From: Kribbella solani
GTDB lineage: Bacteria > Actinomycetota > Actinomycetes > Propionibacteriales > Kribbellaceae
Direction of reading: 5' to 3'
DNA: 64,000 nucleotides
Assembly (NCBI RefSeq): GCF_014205295.1
Contig: NZ_JACHNF010000001.1
Location: 6,076,001 to 6,140,000, forward strand
Positions 8,832-17,407 of the stretch are shown one piece after another (the stretch's first letter is position 1; every line of letters starts with the position of its first letter). The notes beneath the pieces were generated by a model, which searched no databases, was not told the DNA's origin, and was given only the letters and a program-made list of their open reading frames with translations. The translations under genes were made by a program, and so were the position numbers.

Positions 8832-9464
8832 ATGCGGGGAGTAGTCAGATGGTTCGGCATCGTCATGCTGGTGGCTGGAGTCGGGCTGCTCGGGTGGGTC
8901 GGCTGGCAGTACTACGGCACCGGAATCGCCTCGAACAAGGCGATGGGCGAGGCCGAGAAGTCGCTGCGGCAGCAGTGGCGTACGCCCGCGCCGAACAGTG
9001 CGGCGACCAGTGCGCCGACGAGTGGCAAGGCGTTCGTACTGCTCCGGATCCCCCGCTTCGGAGCTGACTGGGAGAAGCCGGTCGTCGAAGGGGTCGACCC
9101 GGATGACCTGGCCCGGGGGATCGGGCACTACCCGGAGACCCAGCTGCCCGGTCAGCCAGGCAACTTCGCGATCGCGGGGCACCGGATCACGCACGGCTCG
9201 CCGTTCCGCAAGCTACTCGACCTACGTAAGGGTGATCTGGTCATCGTCGAGACCCAGGATGCTGTCTACACGTACGAGCTGGACGGCTCGCCGCGCGACC
9301 TGACCGTGAAGAACACCGACTCCTGGGTGCTGGACCCGGTCCCGGGCAAACGCCAGGCGCCGACGAAGTCGATCATCACCCTGACCACCTGCCAGGACCT
9401 GTTCCACTCCCCGGACCGCTCCGTCGCCTTCGGCCACCTGATCAAGGTCAGCAAGAAGGCCTGA
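8832..9464 (+). CDS. Class E sortase
   Basis: This 210-residue membrane-anchored transpeptidase is of the actinobacterial class E type, which attaches proteins with an LAXTG-like signal to peptidoglycan. An N-terminal helix spans residues 6-27, followed by a Thr/Ser/Pro linker and the sortase barrel. Catalytic residues are His117 (IAGHRITHG), Cys187 (TLTTC) and Arg196 (SPDRSV). No LAXTG substrate gene is seen in the window. CATACT (8819-8824) ends seven bases before the ATG, compatible with leaderless transcription. pyrE follows after 16 bases. Confidence 0.93.
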   Translation: MRGVVRWFGIVMLVAGVGLLGWVGWQYYGTGIASNKAMGEAEKSLRQQWRTPAPNSAATSAPTSGKAFVLLRIPRFGADWEKPVVEGVDPDDLARGIGHYPETQLPGQPGNFAIAGHRITHGSPFRKLLDLRKGDLVIVETQDAVYTYELDGSPRDLTVKNTDSWVLDPVPGKRQAPTKSIITLTTCQDLFHSPDRSVAFGHLIKVSKKA

Positions 9465-9466
9465 CT

Positions 9467-9472
9467 TAAGCT
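9467..9472 (+). promoter_or_regulatory. Candidate -10 element for leaderless pyrE
   Basis: TAAGCT ends eight bases before the pyrE ATG, so transcription would begin at or next to the start codon. No purine-rich ribosome site lies in the gap. Confidence 0.45.
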
Positions 9473-9480
9473 CAAGTTCC

Positions 9481-10026
9481 ATGAACTACGACCGGGACGG
9501 ACTGCTGGAGCAGGTCAAGAGCAAGGCGATCGTGCACGGGCGGGTGACGCTGGCCTCCGGCAAGGAAGCCGACTACTACGTCGACCTGCGCCGGATCACG
9601 CTGGACGCGGCCGCGGCGCCGCTGATCGGGCCGGCGATGCTCGAGCTGACCAAGGACCTGGAGTACGACGCGGTCGGCGGGCTCACGCTCGGTGCCGACC
9701 CGGTCGCGATGTCGATGCTGCACGCGGCGGCTCAGCAGGGCCGGACGCTGGACGCGTTCGTGGTCCGCAAGGCCGAGAAGACGCACGGGCTGCAGCGGCG
9801 GATCGAAGGGCCCGAGGTGAAGGGCCGCCGGGTGCTGGCGGTCGAGGACACCTCCACGACGGGTGGTTCGGTGCTGACCGCGGTGGAGGCGTTGCGCGAG
9901 GCGGGTGCCGAGGTGGTCGCGGTCGCGGTGATCGTCGACCGGTCGACCGGCGCGCGCGAACGGGTGGAAGCGGATGGCCTGGAGTACCGGGCCGTGTTCG
10001 GACTCGAGGACCTGGGTCTCAACTGA
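9481..10026 (+). CDS. pyrE: Orotate phosphoribosyltransferase
   Basis: PyrE joins orotate to PRPP to make orotidine 5'-phosphate in pyrimidine synthesis. The 181-residue protein carries LASGKEADYYVDLR near residues 24-37 and the PRPP-binding loop VLAVEDTSTTGGSVLTAV near residues 119-136, whose acidic pair (ED) and TTGG are diagnostic. Length is normal. Its stop overlaps the next gene's ATG as TGATG. It has no pyrimidine neighbours here; actinobacteria often keep pyrE apart from the main pyr operon. Confidence 0.95.
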   Translation: MNYDRDGLLEQVKSKAIVHGRVTLASGKEADYYVDLRRITLDAAAAPLIGPAMLELTKDLEYDAVGGLTLGADPVAMSMLHAAAQQGRTLDAFVVRKAEKTHGLQRRIEGPEVKGRRVLAVEDTSTTGGSVLTAVEALREAGAEVVAVAVIVDRSTGARERVEADGLEYRAVFGLEDLGLN

Positions 10027-10757
10027 TGCAGGGCAGTACCTGGCTGATCGTCCTGCTGGCGGTGCTGATCGGTGTCGGCATCTTCTACTTCAACTACATC
10101 CGGGCGAAGAAGCGGCGCGAGCTGTTCGCCGGATTCGCCGCCCAGCAGGGCTGGTCGTACCTGCCGGTGAACAACTCGCTGGCAGGGCAGTGGGCGGGTA
10201 CTCCGTTCCGTACCGGTGACAACTGGCGGGTCAAGAACGTGCTGTCCGGCCCGTACAACGGGTATCCGATGGTTGCCTTCGACTACAGCTACCAGACGCA
10301 CAGCACCGATTCGAAAGGCCGCCGAACGACGACCACGCACAAGTACGGCGTGGTGGTGATGCAGTTGCCGGGAGCGCTTCCGCAGCTCGAGGTGACGCAC
10401 GAGGGAATCTTCGGCGGCGCGGTGGCGAACGCGTTCGGGTTCCGCGACCTCCAGTTCGAGAGTGAGCAGTTCAACCGGGCATTCCGGGTGAAGGCCGACG
10501 ACGAACGGTTCGGGCACGCGGTGGTGACGCCGCGGATGATGGAGTTGTTGCTGGCCCGCGGTGAGATCGGCTGGCGGATCGAGGGCAACTCGCTGGTCGG
10601 CTGGGACAAGGGCGACCACGACCCGAACGAGGTGATGAACCGCCTCGGGCTGCTGCAGCAGGTACTCGAGCAGGTTCCGCCGTACGTCTGGACCGACTAT
10701 GCGGGGGTCGACCCACGATCGCGGCAGCAACCACCAGGCGGACCCACGTACCCGTAG
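10026..10757 (+). CDS. Membrane-anchored protein of unknown function (DUF3137-like)
   Basis: This 243-residue protein has one N-terminal membrane helix (residues 6-24, rich in Leu/Val/Ile), a basic stop-transfer KKRRE, and a cytoplasmic mixed alpha/beta domain ending in a Pro/Gly-rich tail. The layout and patterns such as GTPFRTGDNWRVKN and GYPMVAFDYSY resemble the DUF3137 type, but that match is by impression. It is coupled to pyrE by TGATG and followed 39 bases later by lemA; LemA genes commonly sit beside such membrane proteins. Confidence 0.75.
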   Translation: MQGSTWLIVLLAVLIGVGIFYFNYIRAKKRRELFAGFAAQQGWSYLPVNNSLAGQWAGTPFRTGDNWRVKNVLSGPYNGYPMVAFDYSYQTHSTDSKGRRTTTTHKYGVVVMQLPGALPQLEVTHEGIFGGAVANAFGFRDLQFESEQFNRAFRVKADDERFGHAVVTPRMMELLLARGEIGWRIEGNSLVGWDKGDHDPNEVMNRLGLLQQVLEQVPPYVWTDYAGVDPRSRQQPPGGPTYP

Positions 10758-10796
10758 AGTCGGCTGCAGCACTGCCAACTCTCGGGAGCTCCTGTC

Positions 10797-11603
10797 ATGC
10801 TTTGGGTCATCATCGCGATCGTCGCGGTCGTCGTCATCCTGGCGATCCTGCTGATCACGTCGTACAACCGATTCGTCAAGCAGCGGAACCTGATCCAGGA
10901 GTCCTGGCGGCAGATCGACGTCGAGCTGCACCGCCGGTACGACCTGATCCCGAACCTGGTCGAGACCGTCCGGGCGTACGCGGCGCACGAGCGGCACGTG
11001 TTCGAGGAGGTCGCCCGGCTGCGGACCCAGGCGGTGAACGTGCAGGGCTCGAACCCGGAGCAGCGGGCCGCGGCCGAAGGGCAGCTGTCCGGCGCGCTCC
11101 GGCAGATGATGATCTCGGTCGAGCAGTACCCGCAGCTGCAGTCGAACCAGAACTTCCTCGGCCTGCAGCGCGAACTGACCGACACCGAGGACCGGATCGC
11201 GGCCGGCCGCCGGTTCTACAACGCGAACGTCGGCGACTACAACACCCGGATCGAGGCGTTCCCGTCGAACGTGATCGCGAACTCGTTCAAGTTCGAGAAG
11301 GCCGGGTACTTCGAGGTCAAGGACGAGCAGGTGCGCGCGGTGCCGCAGGTGTCGTTCGGCACGATCGGATCGGTCGCCGGTGAGCAGGCGCCACCGCAGA
11401 TGCAGCCGGGCGTGCCGTCGTCCGGTCAGATCCACCCGCAGATGCCGGGGGACCAGGGCAACTACCAGCAGCCGCCGCAGCAGATCCCCGGTGGGTACCA
11501 GCAGCAGCCGGGTGGGTACCAGGGAGAGCCACCGGTGGGCGGGCCGCCTGTGGGTTCCCCCGCGCCACAGGACGGTCAGCCGCCATTCACCGGTGGCCAG
11601 TAG
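10797..11603 (+). CDS. LemA-family membrane protein
   Basis: The 268-residue product has an N-terminal transmembrane helix (residues 2-21), then the LemA hallmark SYNRFVKQRNLIQESWRQID and RRYDLIPNLVETVR, followed by a helical-bundle core ending near residue 195 (PSNVIANSFKFEKAGYFEV). Family function is not settled. The last 70 residues are an unusual Gln/Pro/Gly-rich tail with repeated GGYQQQPGGYQ-type units, probably disordered. It is probably co-transcribed with the membrane-anchored gene before it. Confidence 0.92.
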   Translation: MLWVIIAIVAVVVILAILLITSYNRFVKQRNLIQESWRQIDVELHRRYDLIPNLVETVRAYAAHERHVFEEVARLRTQAVNVQGSNPEQRAAAEGQLSGALRQMMISVEQYPQLQSNQNFLGLQRELTDTEDRIAAGRRFYNANVGDYNTRIEAFPSNVIANSFKFEKAGYFEVKDEQVRAVPQVSFGTIGSVAGEQAPPQMQPGVPSSGQIHPQMPGDQGNYQQPPQQIPGGYQQQPGGYQGEPPVGGPPVGSPAPQDGQPPFTGGQ

Positions 11604-11820
11604 GCACCGGATCCCCGTGGTCCAGTTCCCCCGATCCTGGACTCGCTCCCAGTGCCAGGCCCGGTTGTGACGGCGGTCAAGTCGCCACGCCCGGGCCTGC
11701 CCTCCCCCCGGTACCTGAGTCAACAGTGCCGGACTGAGATACATCCGGCGTACATCGGTCTTCCCGCCGGGCCGGGCGGGGTGTCACGATAGGGCGTTCA
11801 AGAGTGGAGAGGCCGGGCAA

Positions 11821-14802
11821 GTGGACAGTCTGAGGTACGGAATCCTCGGACCTCTGCGCCTGATGCACGGTCCGGCCCAGCCGCTGAAGGCCGCGAAACC
11901 GCGCCGGCTGCTGGCCACCCTGCTGCTGCACCCGAACCGGTTCGTCTCCACCGACCTGATCGCGGACGCGCTCTGGGAGACCAATCCCCCGCGCTCGGCG
12001 ACCGCAAACATCCGGACCTACGTACGGGCGTTGCGCGGCCTGCTGCAGGAAGCCGGACTGCCCGCGCCGATCGACACCTCCGCCGCCGGGTACAGCATCG
12101 AGGTGGGTGTCGACGAGCTGGACGCCAGCTTGTTCGAGTCGCTGCTGGCCGAGGGCGGCCACCTCCGGGACGCCGGTGACGGCCGTCAGGCCATGCAGGT
12201 GCTGTCCCGGGCGTACGCGCTGTGGCGTGGCCGTCCGCTGGAGGACCTGCCGATGCCGGCCGCCTGGGAAGGCTCGGTGGCGCGGCTGGAGGCGCAGCAT
12301 CGCGGTCTGGTCGACTCCCTGCTCGATCTGCGGCTGGAGTACGGCGACGCGAGTGGCGCCGCGGTCCTGCTCAGCGGCCGGCTGACCGATGACCCGTACG
12401 ACGAGCAGCTGTGGCGCCGCCTGGTGGATGCCCTAGTGGCTGCTGGACGGGTCGGCGAGGCGCGGGCGGCGTACGCCAAGGCAGTGCAGACGCTGGCTGA
12501 TGAGCTCGACATCAAGCCCGGTCCGGAGCTGGAGGCGGCCGGTGCGCGCGCCGAGAACGGCCGCTCCGCCAACTGGCCGAACCCGGGCATTCCGGCTGCG
12601 CGGACTACCGACCGTCCCGGACCGGTTGTGCAGCCACGGCCGATGGCCGCGCCGGAGCTGACTGACCCGCTGCGGCCGCCGAGTCAGCTCCCGCTGGACC
12701 TGGCTGACTTCAGCGGCCGGCAGAACAAGCTGGAGCAACTGCGTGACCTGGTGTGCGGCCGCGACCCAGTGCGTCCGCCTATTGCGGTCATCTCCGGTGC
12801 ACCGGGTACTGGGAAGACCTCTCTGGCGGTGCGGCTCGGCCACCTGGTCCGGGAGCACTTCCCGGATGGGCAGATCTACCTGGACATGCACGGCGCGACG
12901 CAGCCGCGCGATCCGGCCGCGGCGCTGACCGATCTGCTGCTGAGTCTCAATCTGCCCGACTTCGCGATCCCAACCGACCCGGAGCGCCGTTCTGCGATGT
13001 TGCGGTCGGAGCTGGCGAGCCGCCGGGTCCTGATCATCCTGGACGATGTGGCTACGGCTGGTCAGGTCACTCCGCTGATGCCGGGCACCGGTGCTTCGGC
13101 AGTAGTAGTGACCAGCCGCAACCGGCTGATGGACCTGGCCGGTGCCGACAGCATGCCGCTCGACACCTTCGATGACCGTGAGGCCGCCGTACTGCTCGCG
13201 TCGGTTGCCGGCGTCGGCCGGATCGAGGCTGGGTCGCCCGAGGCCGAGGAGATCCTGTCCGCCTGCGCCAACCTGCCGCTGGCGATCCGGATCGTCGGCA
13301 GCCGGCTGGCGCAACGGCCGGATCTGAGCGCCCGGGAGCTGGCGCGACGGTTGCGCGACGAGACCTCACGGCTTGATGAGTTGAGCATCGGGGAGCTCGC
13401 CGTCCGGACCAGTGCTGACCTGAGCTACGACGCGCTGAGTGCTGAGGAAGCGCGGTTGTACCGGCTGATCGGTCACTTCGCGGTTGGTGTCTTCTCGGCC
13501 AGGGCGTTGGAGGCAGTCGCGTCACCGGCCGGCGTACGCCGCAGTCTGGATCGGCTGATCGAGGTCAACCTGGTCCGGATCAGCTCGGTCGACCAGCGCG
13601 GTACGGCACGCTACCGGGTGCACGATCTGCTGCGGCTGCATGCGCTCGGGGTCGGTGACGACGAGCAGAAAGCACAGGCCGTACGCGACGTCGAGACCGT
13701 GGTCGACGCGATCCTGAACAAGATCCGGCGCGCCAACGACGCCTTGTCCTTCGAGTACTTCGGCGTCCTCGAACACACCGGTCCGCTGACCGCGCCGGAC
13801 CCGTCGCCGTTCACCGAGACCGATGCGATCGCGTGGTTCGACAGTGAGCGCAGCACGTTCGTGCCGGCGATCCGGGCCGCGGCGCAGAACGGTCTGCACG
13901 AGTACGCCTGGCGGATCGCGGCGGCCTGGGGGCCGTACCTGGACATGCGCGCGGGCTTCGACGACTGGAACGGCTCGCACCAGCAAGGTTTGCTGAGCGC
14001 CGTCGCGTGTGGGGATCGGCGTGGCGAGGCGATCATGCACCGCAACCTCGGCCAGCTCGCGGTGTACCAGGACGACTGGGACAACGCGCGCCGGCACTTC
14101 GACCAGGCCGCGCAGGTGTTCGACGAGCTGGGCGATCGGCTCGGCGAAGGTGTCGCCGCCGTCGGGCTCGGCACGTGGCTGCGGGAGCGCGGTCAGCGCG
14201 CCGAGGGACTCGCCCAGTACGAGAAGGCGATCGAGGCGTTCGTCGCGGACGGCAACGCGAACGCGGAGGCACTCGCGCGGACGGCAGCCGCCAACGCGTA
14301 CCTGGCTCGTGGTGATGTGGATACCGCGCAGCAGTACCTGGCGGAGGCGTTTCTGATCGCCGTACGCCGGGTGGACGCGCACCGGGAAGCGAAGGTACGG
14401 CGGCGGATCGCGGCGCTCCGGGTGCATCAAGGACGCCACGACGAGGCGGTACGTCAGCTGCGCAAGGCGCTGGCGATCTTCGACGGCATGGGCGACGACC
14501 ACTGCGCCGCGTACACCCGGGCGCTGCTCGGGCAGGCGCTGAAGGAACGCGGCGAGGTCGCGTCGGCGCGAAAGACCTTGCTGGACGCGATCGACCTCGG
14601 TCACCGGCTGGGCGACCGCAGCGTCGAAGGCGAAGCGGCGCAGCACCTCGGCGAGCTCTACCTGTCCACCGGGAACTTCGACAACGCCCGCCGGACGCTC
14701 GAACGCGCCGCCCGGGTGTGGCAGCAGGCAGGCAACGACGGCGCGGCAGGCGAATGCCGCCGGCTGCTGGCGGGTTCCGTCCCGGGTGCCGCCGCCGGCT
14801 GA
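11821..14802 (+). CDS. AfsR/SARP-type transcriptional regulator (BTAD, NB-ARC, TPR)
   Basis: This 993-residue multidomain regulator has, in order, an OmpR-type winged helix (about 1-90), a bacterial transcriptional activation domain (about 95-245), a Pro-rich linker, an NB-ARC ATPase with P-loop GAPGTGKTS (near residues 326-334) and Walker B-like VLIILDDV, and a C-terminal TPR array (about 680-980). Relatives such as AfsR control secondary metabolism after Ser/Thr phosphorylation; no biosynthetic cluster is adjacent here. GTG is the start, with GAGAGG at suitable distance. The kinase at 32.9-34.9 kb is a conceivable but unproven partner. Confidence 0.93.
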   Translation: MDSLRYGILGPLRLMHGPAQPLKAAKPRRLLATLLLHPNRFVSTDLIADALWETNPPRSATANIRTYVRALRGLLQEAGLPAPIDTSAAGYSIEVGVDELDASLFESLLAEGGHLRDAGDGRQAMQVLSRAYALWRGRPLEDLPMPAAWEGSVARLEAQHRGLVDSLLDLRLEYGDASGAAVLLSGRLTDDPYDEQLWRRLVDALVAAGRVGEARAAYAKAVQTLADELDIKPGPELEAAGARAENGRSANWPNPGIPAARTTDRPGPVVQPRPMAAPELTDPLRPPSQLPLDLADFSGRQNKLEQLRDLVCGRDPVRPPIAVISGAPGTGKTSLAVRLGHLVREHFPDGQIYLDMHGATQPRDPAAALTDLLLSLNLPDFAIPTDPERRSAMLRSELASRRVLIILDDVATAGQVTPLMPGTGASAVVVTSRNRLMDLAGADSMPLDTFDDREAAVLLASVAGVGRIEAGSPEAEEILSACANLPLAIRIVGSRLAQRPDLSARELARRLRDETSRLDELSIGELAVRTSADLSYDALSAEEARLYRLIGHFAVGVFSARALEAVASPAGVRRSLDRLIEVNLVRISSVDQRGTARYRVHDLLRLHALGVGDDEQKAQAVRDVETVVDAILNKIRRANDALSFEYFGVLEHTGPLTAPDPSPFTETDAIAWFDSERSTFVPAIRAAAQNGLHEYAWRIAAAWGPYLDMRAGFDDWNGSHQQGLLSAVACGDRRGEAIMHRNLGQLAVYQDDWDNARRHFDQAAQVFDELGDRLGEGVAAVGLGTWLRERGQRAEGLAQYEKAIEAFVADGNANAEALARTAAANAYLARGDVDTAQQYLAEAFLIAVRRVDAHREAKVRRRIAALRVHQGRHDEAVRQLRKALAIFDGMGDDHCAAYTRALLGQALKERGEVASARKTLLDAIDLGHRLGDRSVEGEAAQHLGELYLSTGNFDNARRTLERAARVWQQAGNDGAAGECRRLLAGSVPGAAAG

Positions 14803-14948
14803 CCCACCGCCTTCAGCCAACCTTCCCCGCCGTCACCCTTTCCCCGCCCCGCCGTCACCCCTTCCCCCGGCCCGCCTTCAGCCACCTTTCCCCTCCCTCT
14901 CTGTCTTTCCTTTCTTCAGCTGTCTTCAGCCACCTGCTGACGCGTCAA
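14803..14948. other. Polypyrimidine-rich intergenic tract
   Basis: For about 130 bases the plus strand is nearly all C and T, broken mainly by the recurring motif CTTCAGCCA (near 14812, 14876 and 14921). No gene, promoter or hairpin is recognisable. It follows the AfsR-type gene. Confidence 0.7.
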
Positions 14949-15031
14949 TGTACGGCGGCTGTATCCCCGGCCGACAAGATTTCAGTTATGCCACGGCACA
15001 GGCCGAGGACGGGGGAATCGGGGGAGTACCT

Positions 15032-15442
15032 ATGGCCTGCGGGGAGGTTGTGGTGGAGGGCCGGAGCGTCCCGCGGGTGGCGAACCCGCGGGACACCGAG
15101 TCGGCGCTGAACTGGCAGCTGGAGCGGATCGGTTCGGCGGCCTGGCTGGACTGGCCGCTGAAGTTCCAGCGGATGGCCTTCGGCTACGCGAACGACAGCG
15201 GCTGGCACGACGCGGCCGACGCGGTCAGCTGGCTGGACCACCACAAGTTGCTCCGCGAAGGCCAGGCGCCTCGTGGAGCGCTCGTCTGGTACCACGCCGG
15301 CGACCGCATCCGAGTCGCTTGCTCGCTCGGCTCAGGTCAGGTCGTCGGCCCGCTACTCACTGGTCCGGTCGAGGTCGCGCTGCTCATCTCGCTCAGCACC
15401 GACTACGTGTGGTCGGACCCACACTTCCCGTTCGGCCACTGA
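15032..15442 (+). CDS. Hypothetical protein, degenerate CHAP/NlpC-like fold (tentative)
   Basis: The frame from the ATG at 15032, after GGGGGAG, encodes 136 residues without signal peptide or membrane helix. Its order of features (LKFQRMAFGY, then AVSWLDHHK, then PRGALVWYHAG, then VACSLGSGQVVG, then a final WSDPHFPFG) recalls small CHAP/NlpC-like hydrolase-type proteins of actinomycetes. In those the first motif carries a catalytic Cys and the later one a His (GHVALS); here Pro and Arg stand at those places. If the comparison holds the protein is catalytically dead. The resemblance is by eye; a wholly unrelated family is possible. The Nudix gene starts 17 bases downstream. Confidence 0.55.
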   Translation: MACGEVVVEGRSVPRVANPRDTESALNWQLERIGSAAWLDWPLKFQRMAFGYANDSGWHDAADAVSWLDHHKLLREGQAPRGALVWYHAGDRIRVACSLGSGQVVGPLLTGPVEVALLISLSTDYVWSDPHFPFGH

Positions 15443-15458
15443 CCGGGACAATTGCGCG

Positions 15459-16682
15459 GTGGGAGAACTCGACACCGTCACGTCCGCCAAGCCGGTCCGC
15501 CACGGCGCCGGACTGTGGCTCAGCCACCGCTTCTCGGCCTCCTGGGGCTGGGCCCGGTTGCTACTGATCAAGAACTGGGCTGTCGTCGCCGGCACGGTCC
15601 TGTCGCTCATTGGTGTCCTGGCGCTCGGAGTGGAAAGCCTCGGAACCGGAGTGATCGCGGTCGTCCTGGCGGTTGTCGGACTGATCCCGCTGGTCAGTGA
15701 CTGGGTCAAAGTGCGACAGGAACTACAGGACCTGTACTCACTCGACCATCCGGTGCCAGATGTCGTACTGGAAGGGGACTGGCAGCTGGTCCGGTGCGCG
15801 CAGGGCCGTGTTGTCACCAGCCCATCGGTGGATCGCAGCCTGGATCGGCCTGTTGCGGTCGACTCACGGCCGTACCGGCTTCCGCCCGACCTGGCGGCGG
15901 TCAAGCCGACGGTGATCGCACTGGCTCGGTCGCAGCGGTCGCGTACGGCCGCACCGCCCTTCGACGGGCTGAACGTCGGGCTGTGCGATGACCCGGACCC
16001 GTCCGGCGGCGCGGTCCGGCTGCAACCGGTGCGGTACTTCGACATGATGGCGTCGAACTACCTGGCCGGTCACCAGTGGCTGAGCCGAAGCCTCGGCCGG
16101 CCCGTCGCGGACATCACCCAGCGTCTGATCAGCGACGACGGCCGGCTGATCGCACTGAACTCCACCGGTCTCGGCAACCAGGTCGGTGTCTCCACAGTCG
16201 CGCTGACGACCGACGGCTGGATGCTGCTCGTACACCAAGGAGTGGCGTCCCGCTCGTCGGCCGGTCTGGTCGCACCGAGCGGTTCAGGCAGTCTGGAGCC
16301 GCTTGATCTCGTCGGCCGGGACCGGTTGAGCGATGTGGTTGCCGCCGGCATGGAGCGGGAGCTCCGCGAAGAGCTCGGTCTGGTCAGTACGGCCATGCGC
16401 GACGTACGCATCGAGACCCAGGTGCGCGGGTACGGGCGCTGGCTGGAGAAGGGCGCCAAGCCCGAGTTCTACGGGGTCACCCGCATTCATGCGGAGTTGC
16501 GCGACCTCGACCTGCGGATCGACGTGTCCGAACGGCAGTTCGTCACCCGGCATGTACCGATCCGGCCCGACGACGTACGCCGGCTGCTGGCCGGTGAGCG
16601 ATTCGAGGCGCTCGGCCAGGGCGTACCGTCGGTGCCGTTGGAGCTGTGCCTGGCCCGCTGGCGGGAGAGTCAGTCGTTCTGA
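15459..16682 (+). CDS. Membrane-anchored Nudix-domain protein
   Basis: Starting at GTG 15459 the product is 407 residues. Two hydrophobic segments (about residues 40-85) separated by a short turn form a membrane hairpin; the rest is cytoplasmic. The C-terminal third has a Nudix-like box, G-x5-D-x7-REL-x-EE-L-G-L (…MERELREELGLV), where the usual first Glu is Asp but the metal-binding REUxEExGU core is intact. Nudix enzymes hydrolyse nucleoside diphosphates linked to another group; no substrate is evident. Membrane anchoring of this domain is unusual. The 3' end overlaps the convergent DedA gene by 13 bases. Confidence 0.75.
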   Translation: MGELDTVTSAKPVRHGAGLWLSHRFSASWGWARLLLIKNWAVVAGTVLSLIGVLALGVESLGTGVIAVVLAVVGLIPLVSDWVKVRQELQDLYSLDHPVPDVVLEGDWQLVRCAQGRVVTSPSVDRSLDRPVAVDSRPYRLPPDLAAVKPTVIALARSQRSRTAAPPFDGLNVGLCDDPDPSGGAVRLQPVRYFDMMASNYLAGHQWLSRSLGRPVADITQRLISDDGRLIALNSTGLGNQVGVSTVALTTDGWMLLVHQGVASRSSAGLVAPSGSGSLEPLDLVGRDRLSDVVAAGMERELREELGLVSTAMRDVRIETQVRGYGRWLEKGAKPEFYGVTRIHAELRDLDLRIDVSERQFVTRHVPIRPDDVRRLLAGERFEALGQGVPSVPLELCLARWRESQSF

Positions 16683-17365
16683 TTGTTGGTGACCGCGTGC
16701 TTCGGGGCGGCGTGCTTCGGGCCGCCGTCCGAGGGGCCGCCGGCGGCGTTGCGCTTGCGGCGGCGGGCCAGGAAGTACTCGACGAACATCGGGATCAGCG
16801 AGATCAGCACCAGCAGGATCAGCGCGGCTTCGAGGTTCTTGTGGATGAACTCGACGTTGCCGAGCGCGTGGCCGAGCAGCGTGATGCCCGGCGCCCAGAT
16901 CACCGCGCCGACACCGGTCCAGACGAAGAACTTCTTCGGGTCCATCTTCCCGGCACCGGCGACGATCGTGATGAAGGTCCGGACGATCGGCACGAATCGG
17001 GCCAGGACGAGCGCGCGCGGTCCGTACCGCTCGAAGAACTCGTGCGTCTGCTCGATGTACTTCGGTTTCAGGAACCGGGCATTCGGGTTCTTGAACAGCG
17101 ACGTACCGAGCGCGCGGCCGATGTAGTAGCCGGACACGTTGCCGAGGAAGGCAGCCACGGTCAGCAGCACGCAGGCCAGCCAGAGCGGGACGTGAATCGT
17201 GCCCTGCGCGATGAACAGACCGACGGCGAACAGCAGCGAGTCACCGGGCAGGATCGGGAACAGCACCCCGCACTCGATGAACACGACGAGCAGCGTGCCC
17301 CAGAGCGCCCAGTCACCCAGCCAGGTCAGCAGGTGTTCTGGGTTCATCCAGCTCGGCATCAGCAT
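16670..17365 (-). CDS. DedA-family membrane protein
   Basis: This 231-residue integral membrane protein is of the DedA/VTT superfamily, implicated in lipid flipping and envelope homeostasis. Diagnostic segments are FIECGVLFPILPGDSLLFAVG, the GNVSGYYIGRALG motif and RFVPIVRTFITIVAGAG before the last helices. The tail is charged and Ala/Gly-rich (KRNAAGGPSDGG). The start is either the ATG at 17365 or a GTG at 17383; neither has a clear ribosome site. It is divergent from the TrmH gene with only about 40 bases between. Confidence 0.93.
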   Translation of the reverse strand: MLMPSWMNPEHLLTWLGDWALWGTLLVVFIECGVLFPILPGDSLLFAVGLFIAQGTIHVPLWLACVLLTVAAFLGNVSGYYIGRALGTSLFKNPNARFLKPKYIEQTHEFFERYGPRALVLARFVPIVRTFITIVAGAGKMDPKKFFVWTGVGAVIWAPGITLLGHALGNVEFIHKNLEAALILLVLISLIPMFVEYFLARRRKRNAAGGPSDGGPKHAAPKHAVTNNQND

Positions 17366-17407
17366 CGCGACAATTGGAAGCACGCGGACAGGGTAGCGTC
17401 CCGACCT

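Noticed and set aside
9732-11744. A 670-codon minus-strand frame over pyrE and lemA
   Set aside because: It is antisense to well-supported genes; Arg/Leu-rich shadow sequence.
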